From Dyella sp. OK004 (GTDB lineage Bacteria; Pseudomonadota; Gammaproteobacteria; Xanthomonadales; Rhodanobacteraceae): a stretch of DNA of 64,000 bases. Under the pieces are notes generated by a model. It had not been told where the DNA came from. It did no database searches and saw nothing but the letters and a program-made list of their open reading frames with translations. This document shows positions 53,817 through 61,459 of this stretch, one piece after another. Every line of letters starts with the position of its first letter. Position 1 is the first letter of the stretch. The stretch covers positions 310,001 to 374,000 of the forward strand of contig NZ_FOZI01000005.1 of the NCBI RefSeq assembly GCF_900114495.1. The letters run 5' to 3'. Made by a program: the position numbers and the translations under genes.

Positions 53817-54895
53817 GCCAGTGCCTCCGTTCCCGCGGCCTTGCGTTGTTGCGCGGCCAGTGTGCGCAGCAGCGACAGCTCGGCCTGAAAATCCACGTAG
53901 TGCGGCAGCTTCAGGTGCTGCACGAAGCCGGAGGCTTCCACGTTGTCCGAATGCGACAGCACGAACTCCTGGTTCTGCGCCGGTGCGTAGGCGGGTTCGC
54001 CCAGTTCATCGCAGCGCAGCGAGCGGTCGACCAGGGCCATCGCCATTGCCTTGCGTTCGCCTTCGCCCATGCTCAGGCCGTAGCCGCGTGTGAACTGCGG
54101 TGGCACGCCGTTGCCACCGTGGAACTGATTGATCATCTGGCACTCGGTCAGAGTGATTTCGCCGATCTCGATGGCGAAGCCGAGTTCCTCCGGGCAGATC
54201 AGCACGTCGACTTCGCCCATGCGGATTTCGCCGGCGAACGGATGACTTTCTGCATAGCCGCGCTGGGTGGAGTAGGCCATGCCGAGCAGGAAGCCTTCGT
54301 CGCCGCGCGCAAGATTTTGCAAACGGGTGGCGCGGTCGGCGGGAAACATCAGCGGATCGCGGGTGAGGTCGGTGGGTTCCGGGTCACTGCCGGGATCGAT
54401 GCGCTCGATCAAGGCTTCGGCATCGAGCAGGTCGAGCACACGCGGCATGGTGGTGGCGAGAGGCTCGTCGGCTTCGACGGTGTTGCTTGCGGCCGACGCG
54501 CCGAACTCCAGCAAGCGCTGCGTGTAGTCGTAGGTGGGGCCAAGCACCTGTCCGCCCGGGACGTCCTTGAAGGTGCCGGAGACACGGCGGCGTACGCGCA
54601 TAGCCTGCGTCGCCAGCGGTTCGGAGTAGCCGAACCGCGGCAGCGTGGTGCGGTAGGCGCGCAACAGGAAGATGGCTTCCTGCATGTCGCCCGCGGCCTG
54701 GCGGATGGCAAGTGCGGCGAGGTCTTCGTCGTAGAGCGAACCTTCCTGCATCACCCGCGCCACACCCAGGCGCAGTTGCTGACGGATCTGCGCCAGCTCC
54801 AGTTCCGGCACGGCGGTGTCGCCACGGCGCGCTTCGGCGAGCAATTCCAGCGAACGGGCGATGGCGCGCTCGCCGCCTTTCACGGCAACGTACAT
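53813..54895 (-). CDS. phnI: PhnI, C-P lyase core nucleosidase subunit
   Basis: This 360-residue core subunit displaces adenine from ATP with phosphonate. Family features are MYVAVKGGERAIARSLELLAEARRGD at the N-terminus, VPGGQVLGPTYDYTQRLLEF (about 113-132), ARGDEGFLLGMAYSTQRGYAESHPFAGEIRMGEVDV and SDNVEASGFVQHLKLPHYVDFQAELSLLR at the C-terminus. It abuts phnH upstream with no gap and overlaps phnJ by four bases. Confidence 0.95.
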   Translation of the reverse strand: MYVAVKGGERAIARSLELLAEARRGDTAVPELELAQIRQQLRLGVARVMQEGSLYDEDLAALAIRQAAGDMQEAIFLLRAYRTTLPRFGYSEPLATQAMRVRRRVSGTFKDVPGGQVLGPTYDYTQRLLEFGASAASNTVEADEPLATTMPRVLDLLDAEALIERIDPGSDPEPTDLTRDPLMFPADRATRLQNLARGDEGFLLGMAYSTQRGYAESHPFAGEIRMGEVDVLICPEELGFAIEIGEITLTECQMINQFHGGNGVPPQFTRGYGLSMGEGERKAMAMALVDRSLRCDELGEPAYAPAQNQEFVLSHSDNVEASGFVQHLKLPHYVDFQAELSLLRTLAAQQRKAAGTEALA

Positions 54896-55474
54896 TCAAT
54901 CCTCCAGCTGACGGGTCGTGCGCGGCAACGCGAGAATGTTTTGCGCAGCGACGAAGTACAGATCGATACCCAGCGGCAGTCGTGAAGCAAGCGCCACGCG
55001 TTCGCGCCAGAAACGCTCAGGCAGGCCGTCGATGCGCACGCGCTCGACGTCGCGAATGCCAGGGCCGGCAAAGCGCGGACCGGTGTTGGCATGGAACGCT
55101 TCTACCTGCACGATCAGACTGGCCGAACGGTCGGGATAGCGTGGATCGCCCAGCGCGAAGGTATCCAGCGGCGGCATCGTGGTGGGATCGGTGATGAGTG
55201 CGAAATCGGCTTCGACCGGTGTCTGCACGAGCCCGCAGCCGGTGTGGAAGCGCAGATGCTGGGACAGTGCTTCGTCCGCCTGCTGCAGCCACACGCTGGT
55301 GCTGGTATCGCAAAGCGTAAGCAGGATGGCCATGGCAGCTGGTGTGGCCGGGACAGGTGCGGGTGCGAGTACCGGCAAGGTGCGCGGTGACGCCGGGCGC
55401 GCCATGGCTTGCAGCAATTCGCGGAAGTTGCGCTGACTGTCGAAGACGGGATGAGTGAAAGCGGCAAGCATCAT
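54896..55474 (-). CDS. phnH: PhnH, C-P lyase core subunit
   Basis: This 192-residue protein is a structural subunit of the PhnGHIJ complex with a PLP-transferase-like fold but no cofactor. FTHPVFDSQRNFRELLQAMARP at the start, LTLCDTSTSVWL (about 53-64) and RFAGPGIRDVERVRIDGLPERFWRER fit the family. Two adjacent ATGs (55474 and 55471) could start it; it overlaps phnG by four bases. Confidence 0.93.
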   Translation of the reverse strand: MMLAAFTHPVFDSQRNFRELLQAMARPASPRTLPVLAPAPVPATPAAMAILLTLCDTSTSVWLQQADEALSQHLRFHTGCGLVQTPVEADFALITDPTTMPPLDTFALGDPRYPDRSASLIVQVEAFHANTGPRFAGPGIRDVERVRIDGLPERFWRERVALASRLPLGIDLYFVAAQNILALPRTTRQLED

Positions 55475-55917
55475 TCGCCCCGCACCACGGTGAAGAATTC
55501 CACTTTGCTGGCCGCCGCCTTACGGCTGGCTGCTTCGCGGCGCGCCTGCAGCGACTGGCGCAATGGTTCCAGTACTTGCGCACTCAACTGCGGATGTTTG
55601 TCGCTGGCCTGCAGCCAGGCATCGGCGCAGGCCGCCAGTTCGGCATGTTTCGTGTTGCCGCCGCGCACCCAGGCGTGGCCGATGTGGCCATCGATCTGCA
55701 CGCTGCAGCGGGTGACGCTGACTTCGCCCAGATTGAACTGGGGGCCGGTGCCGCCGATACGCCCGCGCAGCATATAGAGACCGGTCTGCGGCGGGCGCAG
55801 CCAGGTGGCGTGGGCCGGCGGCGCGAACGGCGCCATGGCCGCGGCCAGTTCGGCCGGTTCGGCTTGTGCCAGCAACGACATCCATTGCGGGCGCGCCAGG
55901 TGTGGAGAGGTGTCCAT
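55471..55917 (-). CDS. phnG: PhnG, C-P lyase core subunit
   Basis: This 148-residue small core subunit required for ribose phosphonate triphosphate formation has ARPQWMSLLAQAEPAELAAAM at the N-terminus and PQTGLYMLRGRIGGTGPQFNLGEVSVTRCSVQI and GNTKHAELAACADAWLQ in the middle. The ATG at MDTSPHLARP was chosen, with GGGA upstream; a GTG seven codons earlier is possible. It is the first gene of the minus-strand phn operon, 25 bases from the TGTCTAG palindrome. Confidence 0.93.
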   Translation of the reverse strand: MDTSPHLARPQWMSLLAQAEPAELAAAMAPFAPPAHATWLRPPQTGLYMLRGRIGGTGPQFNLGEVSVTRCSVQIDGHIGHAWVRGGNTKHAELAACADAWLQASDKHPQLSAQVLEPLRQSLQARREAASRKAAASKVEFFTVVRGE

Positions 55918-55941
55918 GTCTATTCCCGGGTTTGTCACAAA

Positions 55942-55959
55942 TGTCTAGTTATCTAGACA
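55942..55959. promoter_or_regulatory. Perfect palindrome TGTCTAG-TTAT-CTAGACA, candidate PhnF operator
   Basis: TGTCTAGTTATCTAGACA is two 7-bp half-sites with a 4-base centre, placed between divergent phnG and phnF, 25 bases upstream of the phnG start. GntR/HutC-family repressors such as PhnF bind sites of this kind. Binding is inferred from position, symmetry and family. No convincing PHO box was found beside it. Confidence 0.78.
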
Positions 55960-56054
55960 GGGCGGAGCGCAGCAGGGCTGGCTCCGTTGCGAAACATTCC
56001 AGCAGGCCAACGTGCCGCTGCCGTGACGGTGAATAGACAAGCGAGGCGAGTGGT

Positions 56055-56786
56055 ATGGGCGAGGTCGAGCGGGGCAGAGGCGTGGCGCTATGGAGCCAGA
56101 TTGGCGACATCCTCGCCGACGACATCCTCAAGGGGCGCGTGCGCCAGGGCGAGCAACTGCCTTCGGCGCAAGAGCTGGCGGAGCGCTTCGATGTGAACCG
56201 CCATACGGTGCGGCGCGCCATCGCCGCACTGGAGCAGCGCAATCTGGTGCGCACGGAACAGGGGCGCGGCACCTTTGTGCAGGAGCAGACACTGGATTAC
56301 GCGATCAGCCGGCGCACGCGCTTCACCCAGAACATGCGCAATCTCAATATCGAGGCCGATATCGAGTTCCTTAGCGATACGCGAGAGGTAGCGCCGAGCC
56401 AGGTTGCCGAAGCGATGGGCCTGGGGCGCCATGAATATGTGTTCCGCATCGAGACCTTGAGTCACGCGGATGGGCATATCGTCGACTACAGCACGGCTTA
56501 TTTTCCGGCGGCGCGTTTTCCCGGCCTGCCGGCGATCTACCGGCGCACGCAGTCGGTGACGCGCACCCTGGCCGAGTTTGGCGTCGGCGATTACGTGCGC
56601 AAGCACACGCGCGTGTCGGCGCGCCTGCCCGATGCGGAGACGGCGCGGCTGATGAAGCAGCCATCCAACCGGCCCGTGCTGCATGTGCTGTCGATCAATG
56701 CGGATACGCGTGGTGTGCCGGTGCAATACGGCATCACACGCTTCTCCGGCGACTGGGTGCAACTGGTACTGATGGCGGACGATTGA
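56055..56786 (+). CDS. phnF: PhnF, GntR/HutC-family regulator of phosphonate genes
   Basis: This 243-residue regulator has an N-terminal GntR winged helix (ALWSQIGDILADDILKGRVRQGEQLPSAQELAERFDVNRHTVRRAIAALEQRNLVRTEQGRGTFV, about 11-76). Its C-terminal UTRA effector domain (about 95-240) includes ETLSHADGHIVDYSTAYFPAARFPG. Position divergent from phnG and family give the assignment. It heads the + strand operon phnF-DUF1045-phnN; its stop overlaps the next start (TGATG). The likely effector is a phosphonate or phosphate-starvation metabolite. Confidence 0.92.
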   Translation: MGEVERGRGVALWSQIGDILADDILKGRVRQGEQLPSAQELAERFDVNRHTVRRAIAALEQRNLVRTEQGRGTFVQEQTLDYAISRRTRFTQNMRNLNIEADIEFLSDTREVAPSQVAEAMGLGRHEYVFRIETLSHADGHIVDYSTAYFPAARFPGLPAIYRRTQSVTRTLAEFGVGDYVRKHTRVSARLPDAETARLMKQPSNRPVLHVLSINADTRGVPVQYGITRFSGDWVQLVLMADD

Positions 56787-57448
56787 TGCGCTACGCGATT
56801 TACTACTGCCCGGCCGAGGACAGCGAGCTGGGGCAATTGGGCAGCGCCTGGCTGGCGCAGGCGGGAGAAGGTCTGCCCGTGCTGGACGCCGAGCGCAGCG
56901 ATGCGTTGCTTGCCGACGTGCGTCGTTATGGCTGGCACGCCACACTGAGGGCGCCATTTGAGTTGGTTGAAGGGGCGTCATACGCCGCCTTGCGTGATGC
57001 AGTGGCAGCGGTCGCCACGGCGATGCCGGCTTTCGATTTATCGCTTCAGCTCGACCGGCTTGCCGGCTTTCTCGCCTTGCGCCCCCGTGGCGACAGCGCA
57101 GCGGTAGATGCGTTGGCGGAGGCATGCCTGCATGCGCTTGAGCCCTTACGGGCTCCGCCGCCGGCTGAAGCACTCCAGCGTCGCGCTGTGGGCATCGACG
57201 CCACCGAACACCTGTTATTGCAACGCTACGGATATCCCTTCGTGCTTGATCGCTATCGCTTTCATATGACGCTTTCGGCGCCGGCCACTGCGCCCGAAGA
57301 ACAACGCCTGCGCGAATGGCTGGCTCCGCGTGTCGGGGCGCTCGGCGCCGCACGAGTGGACGCACTGGCGATCTGCGGTGAGATATCACCAGGGTCTTCT
57401 TTCAACCTGATCGAACGGATCGCCCTGCAGGGAGCGAAGGCAGCATGA
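56786..57448 (+). CDS. DUF1045 protein, 2H-phosphoesterase-like, of the phn locus
   Basis: This 220-residue protein has two H-x-[ST]-hydrophobic motifs, HATL in RYGWHATLRAPFELVEG (about 50-66) and HMTL in YRFHMTLSAPATAPEE (about 157-172). This is the paired-histidine arrangement of 2H cyclic phosphodiesterases. MRYAIYYCPAEDSELGQLGSAWL opens DUF1045 proteins, which are regularly found with phnN. No phnP gene is in the window, so it may open the cyclic ribose phosphate made by PhnJ; this is inference. It overlaps phnF by one base and phnN by four. Confidence 0.82.
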   Translation: MRYAIYYCPAEDSELGQLGSAWLAQAGEGLPVLDAERSDALLADVRRYGWHATLRAPFELVEGASYAALRDAVAAVATAMPAFDLSLQLDRLAGFLALRPRGDSAAVDALAEACLHALEPLRAPPPAEALQRRAVGIDATEHLLLQRYGYPFVLDRYRFHMTLSAPATAPEEQRLREWLAPRVGALGAARVDALAICGEISPGSSFNLIERIALQGAKAA

Positions 57449-58005
57449 GTGGTGGACGCTTGTATTACGTGATGGGACCTTCCGGTGCCGGCAAGGACAG
57501 CGTGCTGGGCTGGGTGCGCGAACACGGCATCTCGCATGGGGTGTTGTGTGCGCATCGCTATATCACGCGGCCGGCGCATGCCGGTGGGGAAAATCATGTT
57601 GCTTTGAGCGAGGCGGAATTTGAGTCGCGCGAGCGGCGCGGCTTGTTTGTGCTGACCTGGCGGGCGCACGGCCTGCACTACGGCATTGGCCGTGAAGTGG
57701 AGCAGTGGTTGCTGCGCGGCGCTGATGTACTGGTTAATGGTTCGCGTGGTGCTTATGAGGAAGCCTACGAACGCTTTCCAGATATCAGGCCCGTATTGAT
57801 CACGGCCAGCCACGCCTGCATGGCAAAGCGCCTTGCGGCGCGGGGGCGCGAAAGCGAGGCGGATATTGCCGCGCGACTGGCGCGCAGCGAGGCCTATCGC
57901 GTGCCGGCCGATGCGCTGGTGATCCGCAACGAAAGCAGTCTCGCCGATGCGGGTGCGGCGTTGCTGGAAGCGATCCGGCAACGCCAGGGCGTGCTTGAGT
58001 CTTAG
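57445..58005 (+). CDS. phnN: PhnN, ribose 1,5-bisphosphate phosphokinase
   Basis: This 186-residue guanylate-kinase-like enzyme phosphorylates ribose 1,5-bisphosphate to PRPP, returning the C-P lyase sugar to metabolism. P-loop VMGPSGAGKDSVLGWVR (about 9-25), HRYITRPAHAGGENHVALSEAEFE (about 37-60) and the later WRAHGLHYGI and VNGSRGAYEEA match. It overlaps the DUF1045 gene by four bases. The 3' end overlaps the convergent RidA gene by four bases. Confidence 0.92.
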   Translation: MSGGRLYYVMGPSGAGKDSVLGWVREHGISHGVLCAHRYITRPAHAGGENHVALSEAEFESRERRGLFVLTWRAHGLHYGIGREVEQWLLRGADVLVNGSRGAYEEAYERFPDIRPVLITASHACMAKRLAARGRESEADIAARLARSEAYRVPADALVIRNESSLADAGAALLEAIRQRQGVLES

Positions 58006-58478
58006 CGCGGTACTACAGCCACGGCTTCCACTTCCAGCAGCAGTCCCTCTTTTGCAAGTCGGTTGACTTCCACCAGCGTGCTGGCCGGTGGCTGCTGCGT
58101 GTTGATGTATTTGTCGCGAGCGGCGCGCAGTGCCGGCAGTTTCGACATGTCAGTGACGTACATATTGAGCTTCACGACGTTGTCGAAGCTGGCGCCTGAG
58201 GCTTCCAGTGCGGTCTTGAGGTTGGCGAAGACCTGGTCAGCCTGTGCGGCGAAATCGCCGGCACCGACCAGTTTTCCCTGCGCGTCCAGCGCGATCTGGC
58301 CAGCGATATAAATGGTGCGGCCGCTGTTCGGGACTTCGACGATGTGGGTATAGCCCGTCGGTTTGGACAGGCCGAGCGGATTGAGATGACGGATACCCGC
58401 AGGCGAGTCGCTCGCGAAGGCTGTGGACGCAACAAGCAAACCAAACAGAGCGCAGCAGAAAGCGGAGAGGCGATGCAC
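58002..58478 (-). CDS. RidA-family protein with signal peptide, catalytic Arg missing
   Basis: This 158-residue protein starts with a signal peptide (MHRLSAFCCALFGLLVASTAFASD), so it should be periplasmic, unlike typical cytosolic RidA. The YjgF/RidA domain is clear (GRTIYIAGQIALDAQGKLVGAGDFAAQADQVFANLKTALEASGASFDNVVKLNMYVTDMSKLPALR). At the active site RidA has the pattern A-R-S-x-V-E-V with a catalytic Arg; here it reads PPASTLVEV, so Ser replaces Arg. Imine deaminase activity is therefore unlikely; it probably belongs to another Rid subfamily with binding or unknown function. Convergent with phnN. Confidence 0.83.
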   Translation of the reverse strand: MHRLSAFCCALFGLLVASTAFASDSPAGIRHLNPLGLSKPTGYTHIVEVPNSGRTIYIAGQIALDAQGKLVGAGDFAAQADQVFANLKTALEASGASFDNVVKLNMYVTDMSKLPALRAARDKYINTQQPPASTLVEVNRLAKEGLLLEVEAVAVVPR

Positions 58479-58511
58479 GGGACACTCCAGGCTTGGGGAG
58501 GATTTGCATCA

Positions 58512-58534
58512 TGTAGGAGCGCACCCTGTGCGCG
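58512..58534. repeat. REP-like repeat family B, copy 6 (single core)
   Basis: ATGTAGGAGCGCACCCTGTG continues as CGCG, directly upstream of the RidA-like gene and downstream of the MFS gene. No full inverted partner; a short CCCCGCGTGATGGGG hairpin follows. Confidence 0.75.
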
Positions 58535-58609
58535 AAAGCCCCGCGTGATGGGGCGGGTTTTGTCGAGCGAGCGCGGGCCGATCGGGCCGGCCGTCCACAG
58601 GCATTCGCT

Positions 58610-59911
58610 TCAGGCTGGTGTAGGCAGCCCCATCGGGAAACGCGCGCGCCGCGCCTTGGCACGGAAATACGCTGCCGAGGTGAGCGTGACCACCATGCCG
58701 AGTGTGGACAGTGTCACCACCGTATCGCCGTAGAACGCGGCCCATGACAGATGCATGCCGCCGAATTGCTTGGCGAGGATCACTGTCACGCTACCCAGAT
58801 AGCCGCTGGCGTCGGCGATATACATCACGAAGCCGACATTGCCGGTGACGCGGAAGGTGGCCAGCATGCGTTCGAAGAAGGTGGAGTTGTACGGCACATA
58901 GGCCAAGTAGAGACCGAAGCCGCTGCCGCCGATCCAGCCCAGTGGCGAGATCAGCCCGCGCCGATGGAGCCAGGTGGCCAGCACGGCCGTGGCGAAGCCG
59001 CTGAAGATCAGCAGGTGGTTGAGCATCAGCGCCTTGAAGTTGTCGCGCACGAGCATGGTGCAGGCGGTGATCAGCAGCACGGCAATGGCGATCGGCACTT
59101 CGGTTTCGGTGAAGACCGAGGCGTTGCCGCCGCGGCCGAGATCGGTCCAGATTTCGGCCGCGAAGTTGTCGCGGAAGTCGCGCGCCACGGTGAGCGCGAC
59201 ATAAGCCACCACGATCATCGCGACGCCAGGCAGGAAGCGGGCGAGAAAAGCACGACGCGTGGTGGCATCCATTGGCACGCGCGCATGGCGTGCGGCAATG
59301 TCGGCGGCATCCGGGGCGGGCAGGTGTTCGAGCATCCACACGGCCAGGCACAGCAGCGGCACGAACAGCATGCCGGTGGCGAAGGGCATCCAGAATTCGC
59401 TCACGCCATGGCTCACCATCAGCCACATGCCGACCGACTTCACTACGCCGGAGCCGACGATAAAGCTGGCGCACATGAAGGCCGCCATCATTTCGGTACC
59501 CCGGCGTCCCTCCAGGTAACCAAAGATTACGCCCCACACCATGCCCAGCGGCAGGCCGTTGAGGAACAGACAGGCAATATTCCATGGCGCCGGCAGCACG
59601 GCGAAACCGAACAGCGCCAGCCAAGCGAAACCGATCAGTCCCGCCAGCGCGCGAGCGCGGCTGTGCCGCTGCATCTCAGCGATCCAGGTAATGCCGCGGA
59701 ATTTGCTGAGCATGTAGCCCAGCACCTGTGCGATCACCAGCCACACTTTGTAATCGACACCGGCGAAGTGCATGCCTTCGAATGCCGCCGCGGTGAACGG
59801 CTTGCGGAATGCATACATCGACGCATAAGCGAGGAAAGCCGCGCTGCCGGCCAGCAGATTGACCAGCATAGGATGGGGACGCTGGCCGGAAACGGGAAAG
59901 CTAAGACGCAC
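58610..59911 (-). CDS. MFS transporter, DUF5690/organophosphate-antiporter-like
   Basis: This 433-residue membrane protein has about twelve helices. The first helix AFLAYASMYAFRKPFTAAAF has the Tyr and Arg-Lys pattern found in GlpT/UhpT-type phosphate-ester antiporters, and GMVWGVIFGYLEGRRGTEMMAAFMCASFIVGSGVVKSVGMWLM is typical of DUF5690. The substrate is unknown. It lies beside the C-P lyase locus, which lacks the phnCDE importer, so a phosphonate or phosphate-ester substrate is conceivable. GTG at 59911 is preceded by GAGG; ATG at 59869 is an alternative start. Confidence 0.76.
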   Translation of the reverse strand: MRLSFPVSGQRPHPMLVNLLAGSAAFLAYASMYAFRKPFTAAAFEGMHFAGVDYKVWLVIAQVLGYMLSKFRGITWIAEMQRHSRARALAGLIGFAWLALFGFAVLPAPWNIACLFLNGLPLGMVWGVIFGYLEGRRGTEMMAAFMCASFIVGSGVVKSVGMWLMVSHGVSEFWMPFATGMLFVPLLCLAVWMLEHLPAPDAADIAARHARVPMDATTRRAFLARFLPGVAMIVVAYVALTVARDFRDNFAAEIWTDLGRGGNASVFTETEVPIAIAVLLITACTMLVRDNFKALMLNHLLIFSGFATAVLATWLHRRGLISPLGWIGGSGFGLYLAYVPYNSTFFERMLATFRVTGNVGFVMYIADASGYLGSVTVILAKQFGGMHLSWAAFYGDTVVTLSTLGMVVTLTSAAYFRAKARRARFPMGLPTPA

Positions 59912-60040
59912 TCAGGCAGTCCTCGACGGGAATGTCGGCAGGGTGCGGGGGCTACGTTACAGCGCCGTGGCGATGTCTAGGCGAGCGGTAAGGCCTGTCG
60001 CTGCGCCGTATAGACATGGTGATGTAGAGAACGCAGGGAG

Positions 60041-60080
60041 CGCCTAAAACAAAACGGCGCTCCGCAAGCGGAGCGCCGTT
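60041..60080 (-). terminator. Rho-independent terminator after tRNA-Ala
   Basis: AACGGCGCTCCGC (60053-60065) pairs perfectly with GCGGAGCGCCGTT (60068-60080). On the minus strand it is followed by TTTTGTTTTAGG. It lies 15 bases beyond the tRNA-Ala 3' end. Confidence 0.88.
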
Positions 60081-60095
60081 CTGGCTGGATAGGAT

Positions 60096-60171
60096 TGGTG
60101 GAGCGGAGGAGGATCGAACTCCCGACCTCTGCATTGCGAACGCAGCGCTCTCCCAGCTGAGCTACCGCCCC
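60096..60171 (-). tRNA. tRNA-Ala(CGC)
   Basis: A 76-base cloverleaf on the minus strand with encoded CCA: D-stem GCTC/GAGC, anticodon stem CTGCG/TGCAG, loop TTCGCAA (anticodon CGC), T-arm GGGAGTTCGATCCTCC. It reads alanine GCG codons, frequent in this GC-rich genome. A terminator follows. Confidence 0.95.
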
Positions 60172-60235
60172 ACGCGAGCCGCGAATGTTAGCAGCGGCGT
60201 CCAGTGTCCGCCAAGCCCCTGGTCTGGCGCGAATC

Positions 60236-61351
60236 TCAGCCAGGCAGCAGACGGGCAAGGCGGTCATGCAGCTGCTCGCGGCGCCAGCCTTCGAGGAAGT
60301 CGGGCCAGCGGCAGGTGACCACATATTCCTCCAGCGCTTTGCGCGGGCAGAGCAGGCCGGCGGGAAGGTCGAGTTCGAGGGCGAGCGCGTCAACCTGATC
60401 TTTCATGGCCGCCAGGGATTTCTTGGCATCGCCTTGCGGTGTGCCGGGAATGGCGGCCGTAGCGGCGATGTCGTCGTCGGTGATCGGCAGGGCGAGCAAG
60501 TCGAACAGTTCACCGCGTTGAGGTGTACGCAAAGCACGCTGGCCACGGCTGCGCTGCTCGAGGTCCGCGGCATTGAGTGGTGGCTGCTGGGCCAGGTTCA
60601 TGGCGAGGGCATCTTCGAGCAGCCAGGGGCGCGGTCGGTCGAGCTGGCGTGCGGTCTGGTCGCGCCATTGCAGGATGCGGCGCAACCTTGCCTGTTGTGC
60701 CGGCTGCCATTCGGCAGCGCCGCGAAAACCTTGCTGCGGCTGCGGGTCGCCTCCTCGGAAACAGGCGCGGCGTTTGAGGCGCTCGCAATCTTCGGCGTGC
60801 CAGGCGCTGCGGTCGCGCTGGACCAATCGCTCGGCCAGCTGTTCGTGAACGGGGGCGAGATAGACCACGTCCAGTGTTGCGTAGGCACGCTGGGATTCGG
60901 TGAGGGGTCGCTGCATCCAGTCAGAACGTGTTTCGCCCTTGTCGAGTTCAGCGCCGACCAGTTCCGCGACCAGCGCGCGGTAGCTGATGCCTAACCCCAT
61001 ACCGGTGAACGCCGCGGCGATCTGTGTGTCGAACAATTGCCGCGGGCCGCCGGGTAGCAGTGGCGCCAGGGCTTCGAGATCTTCGCTGGCACTGTGCATC
61101 ACTGTGATGGTGTCGCCCTGGCCAAGTTGCGGGCGTAACGCATCGCCGATGTCGAAGGCGAGCGGATCGACCAGTGCGTAACGCCCCTGCCAGCCGAGCT
61201 GCAACAAGGCCAGCTGCGGATAGAACGTGTTCCGGCGCATGAACTCGGTGTCGAGATCGAGCGAGGCGTGGGCGGGCAAGGCGGCGAGCCACTGCTCGAG
61301 TGCGTCGCGACTGGTGATCCAGTCCGCGGCCGGCGTGGTGGGGAGTTGCAT
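60236..61351 (-). CDS. rnd: Ribonuclease D
   Basis: This 371-residue 3'-5' exoribonuclease trims tRNA precursors. The DEDD-family exonuclease domain is at about 1-175: SLDLDTEFMRRNTFYPQLALLQLGW with the first Asp-Glu pair, VMHSASEDLEAL, and YATLDVVYLAPVHEQLAERL near the last Asp. HRDC-type helical domains follow (AEWQPAQQARLRRILQWRDQTARQLDRPRPWLLEDALAMNLA). It follows on the minus strand upstream of tRNA-Ala, 65 bases away. Confidence 0.92.
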   Translation of the reverse strand: MQLPTTPAADWITSRDALEQWLAALPAHASLDLDTEFMRRNTFYPQLALLQLGWQGRYALVDPLAFDIGDALRPQLGQGDTITVMHSASEDLEALAPLLPGGPRQLFDTQIAAAFTGMGLGISYRALVAELVGAELDKGETRSDWMQRPLTESQRAYATLDVVYLAPVHEQLAERLVQRDRSAWHAEDCERLKRRACFRGGDPQPQQGFRGAAEWQPAQQARLRRILQWRDQTARQLDRPRPWLLEDALAMNLAQQPPLNAADLEQRSRGQRALRTPQRGELFDLLALPITDDDIAATAAIPGTPQGDAKKSLAAMKDQVDALALELDLPAGLLCPRKALEEYVVTCRWPDFLEGWRREQLHDRLARLLPG

Positions 61352-61459
61352 TCAAGCTTCCTTGGAATACCTGACAGGTGATGTCGCTCATTGTCCTGTC
61401 AGGGGTTTGTGCCTATGTTTAGCGAAGCACCATAGCAGGCCGCCCAAGGACGCCCAACC

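Noticed and set aside
54712-55194. Possible + strand gene antisense to phnI/phnH
   Set aside because: Arg-rich shadow frame; the phn genes on the other strand are continuous and certain.
55933-55946. Possible PHO box upstream of phnG
   Set aside because: Two TGTC-type words are present, but their start-to-start spacing is 9 bases, not the 11 expected, and the second belongs to the palindrome.
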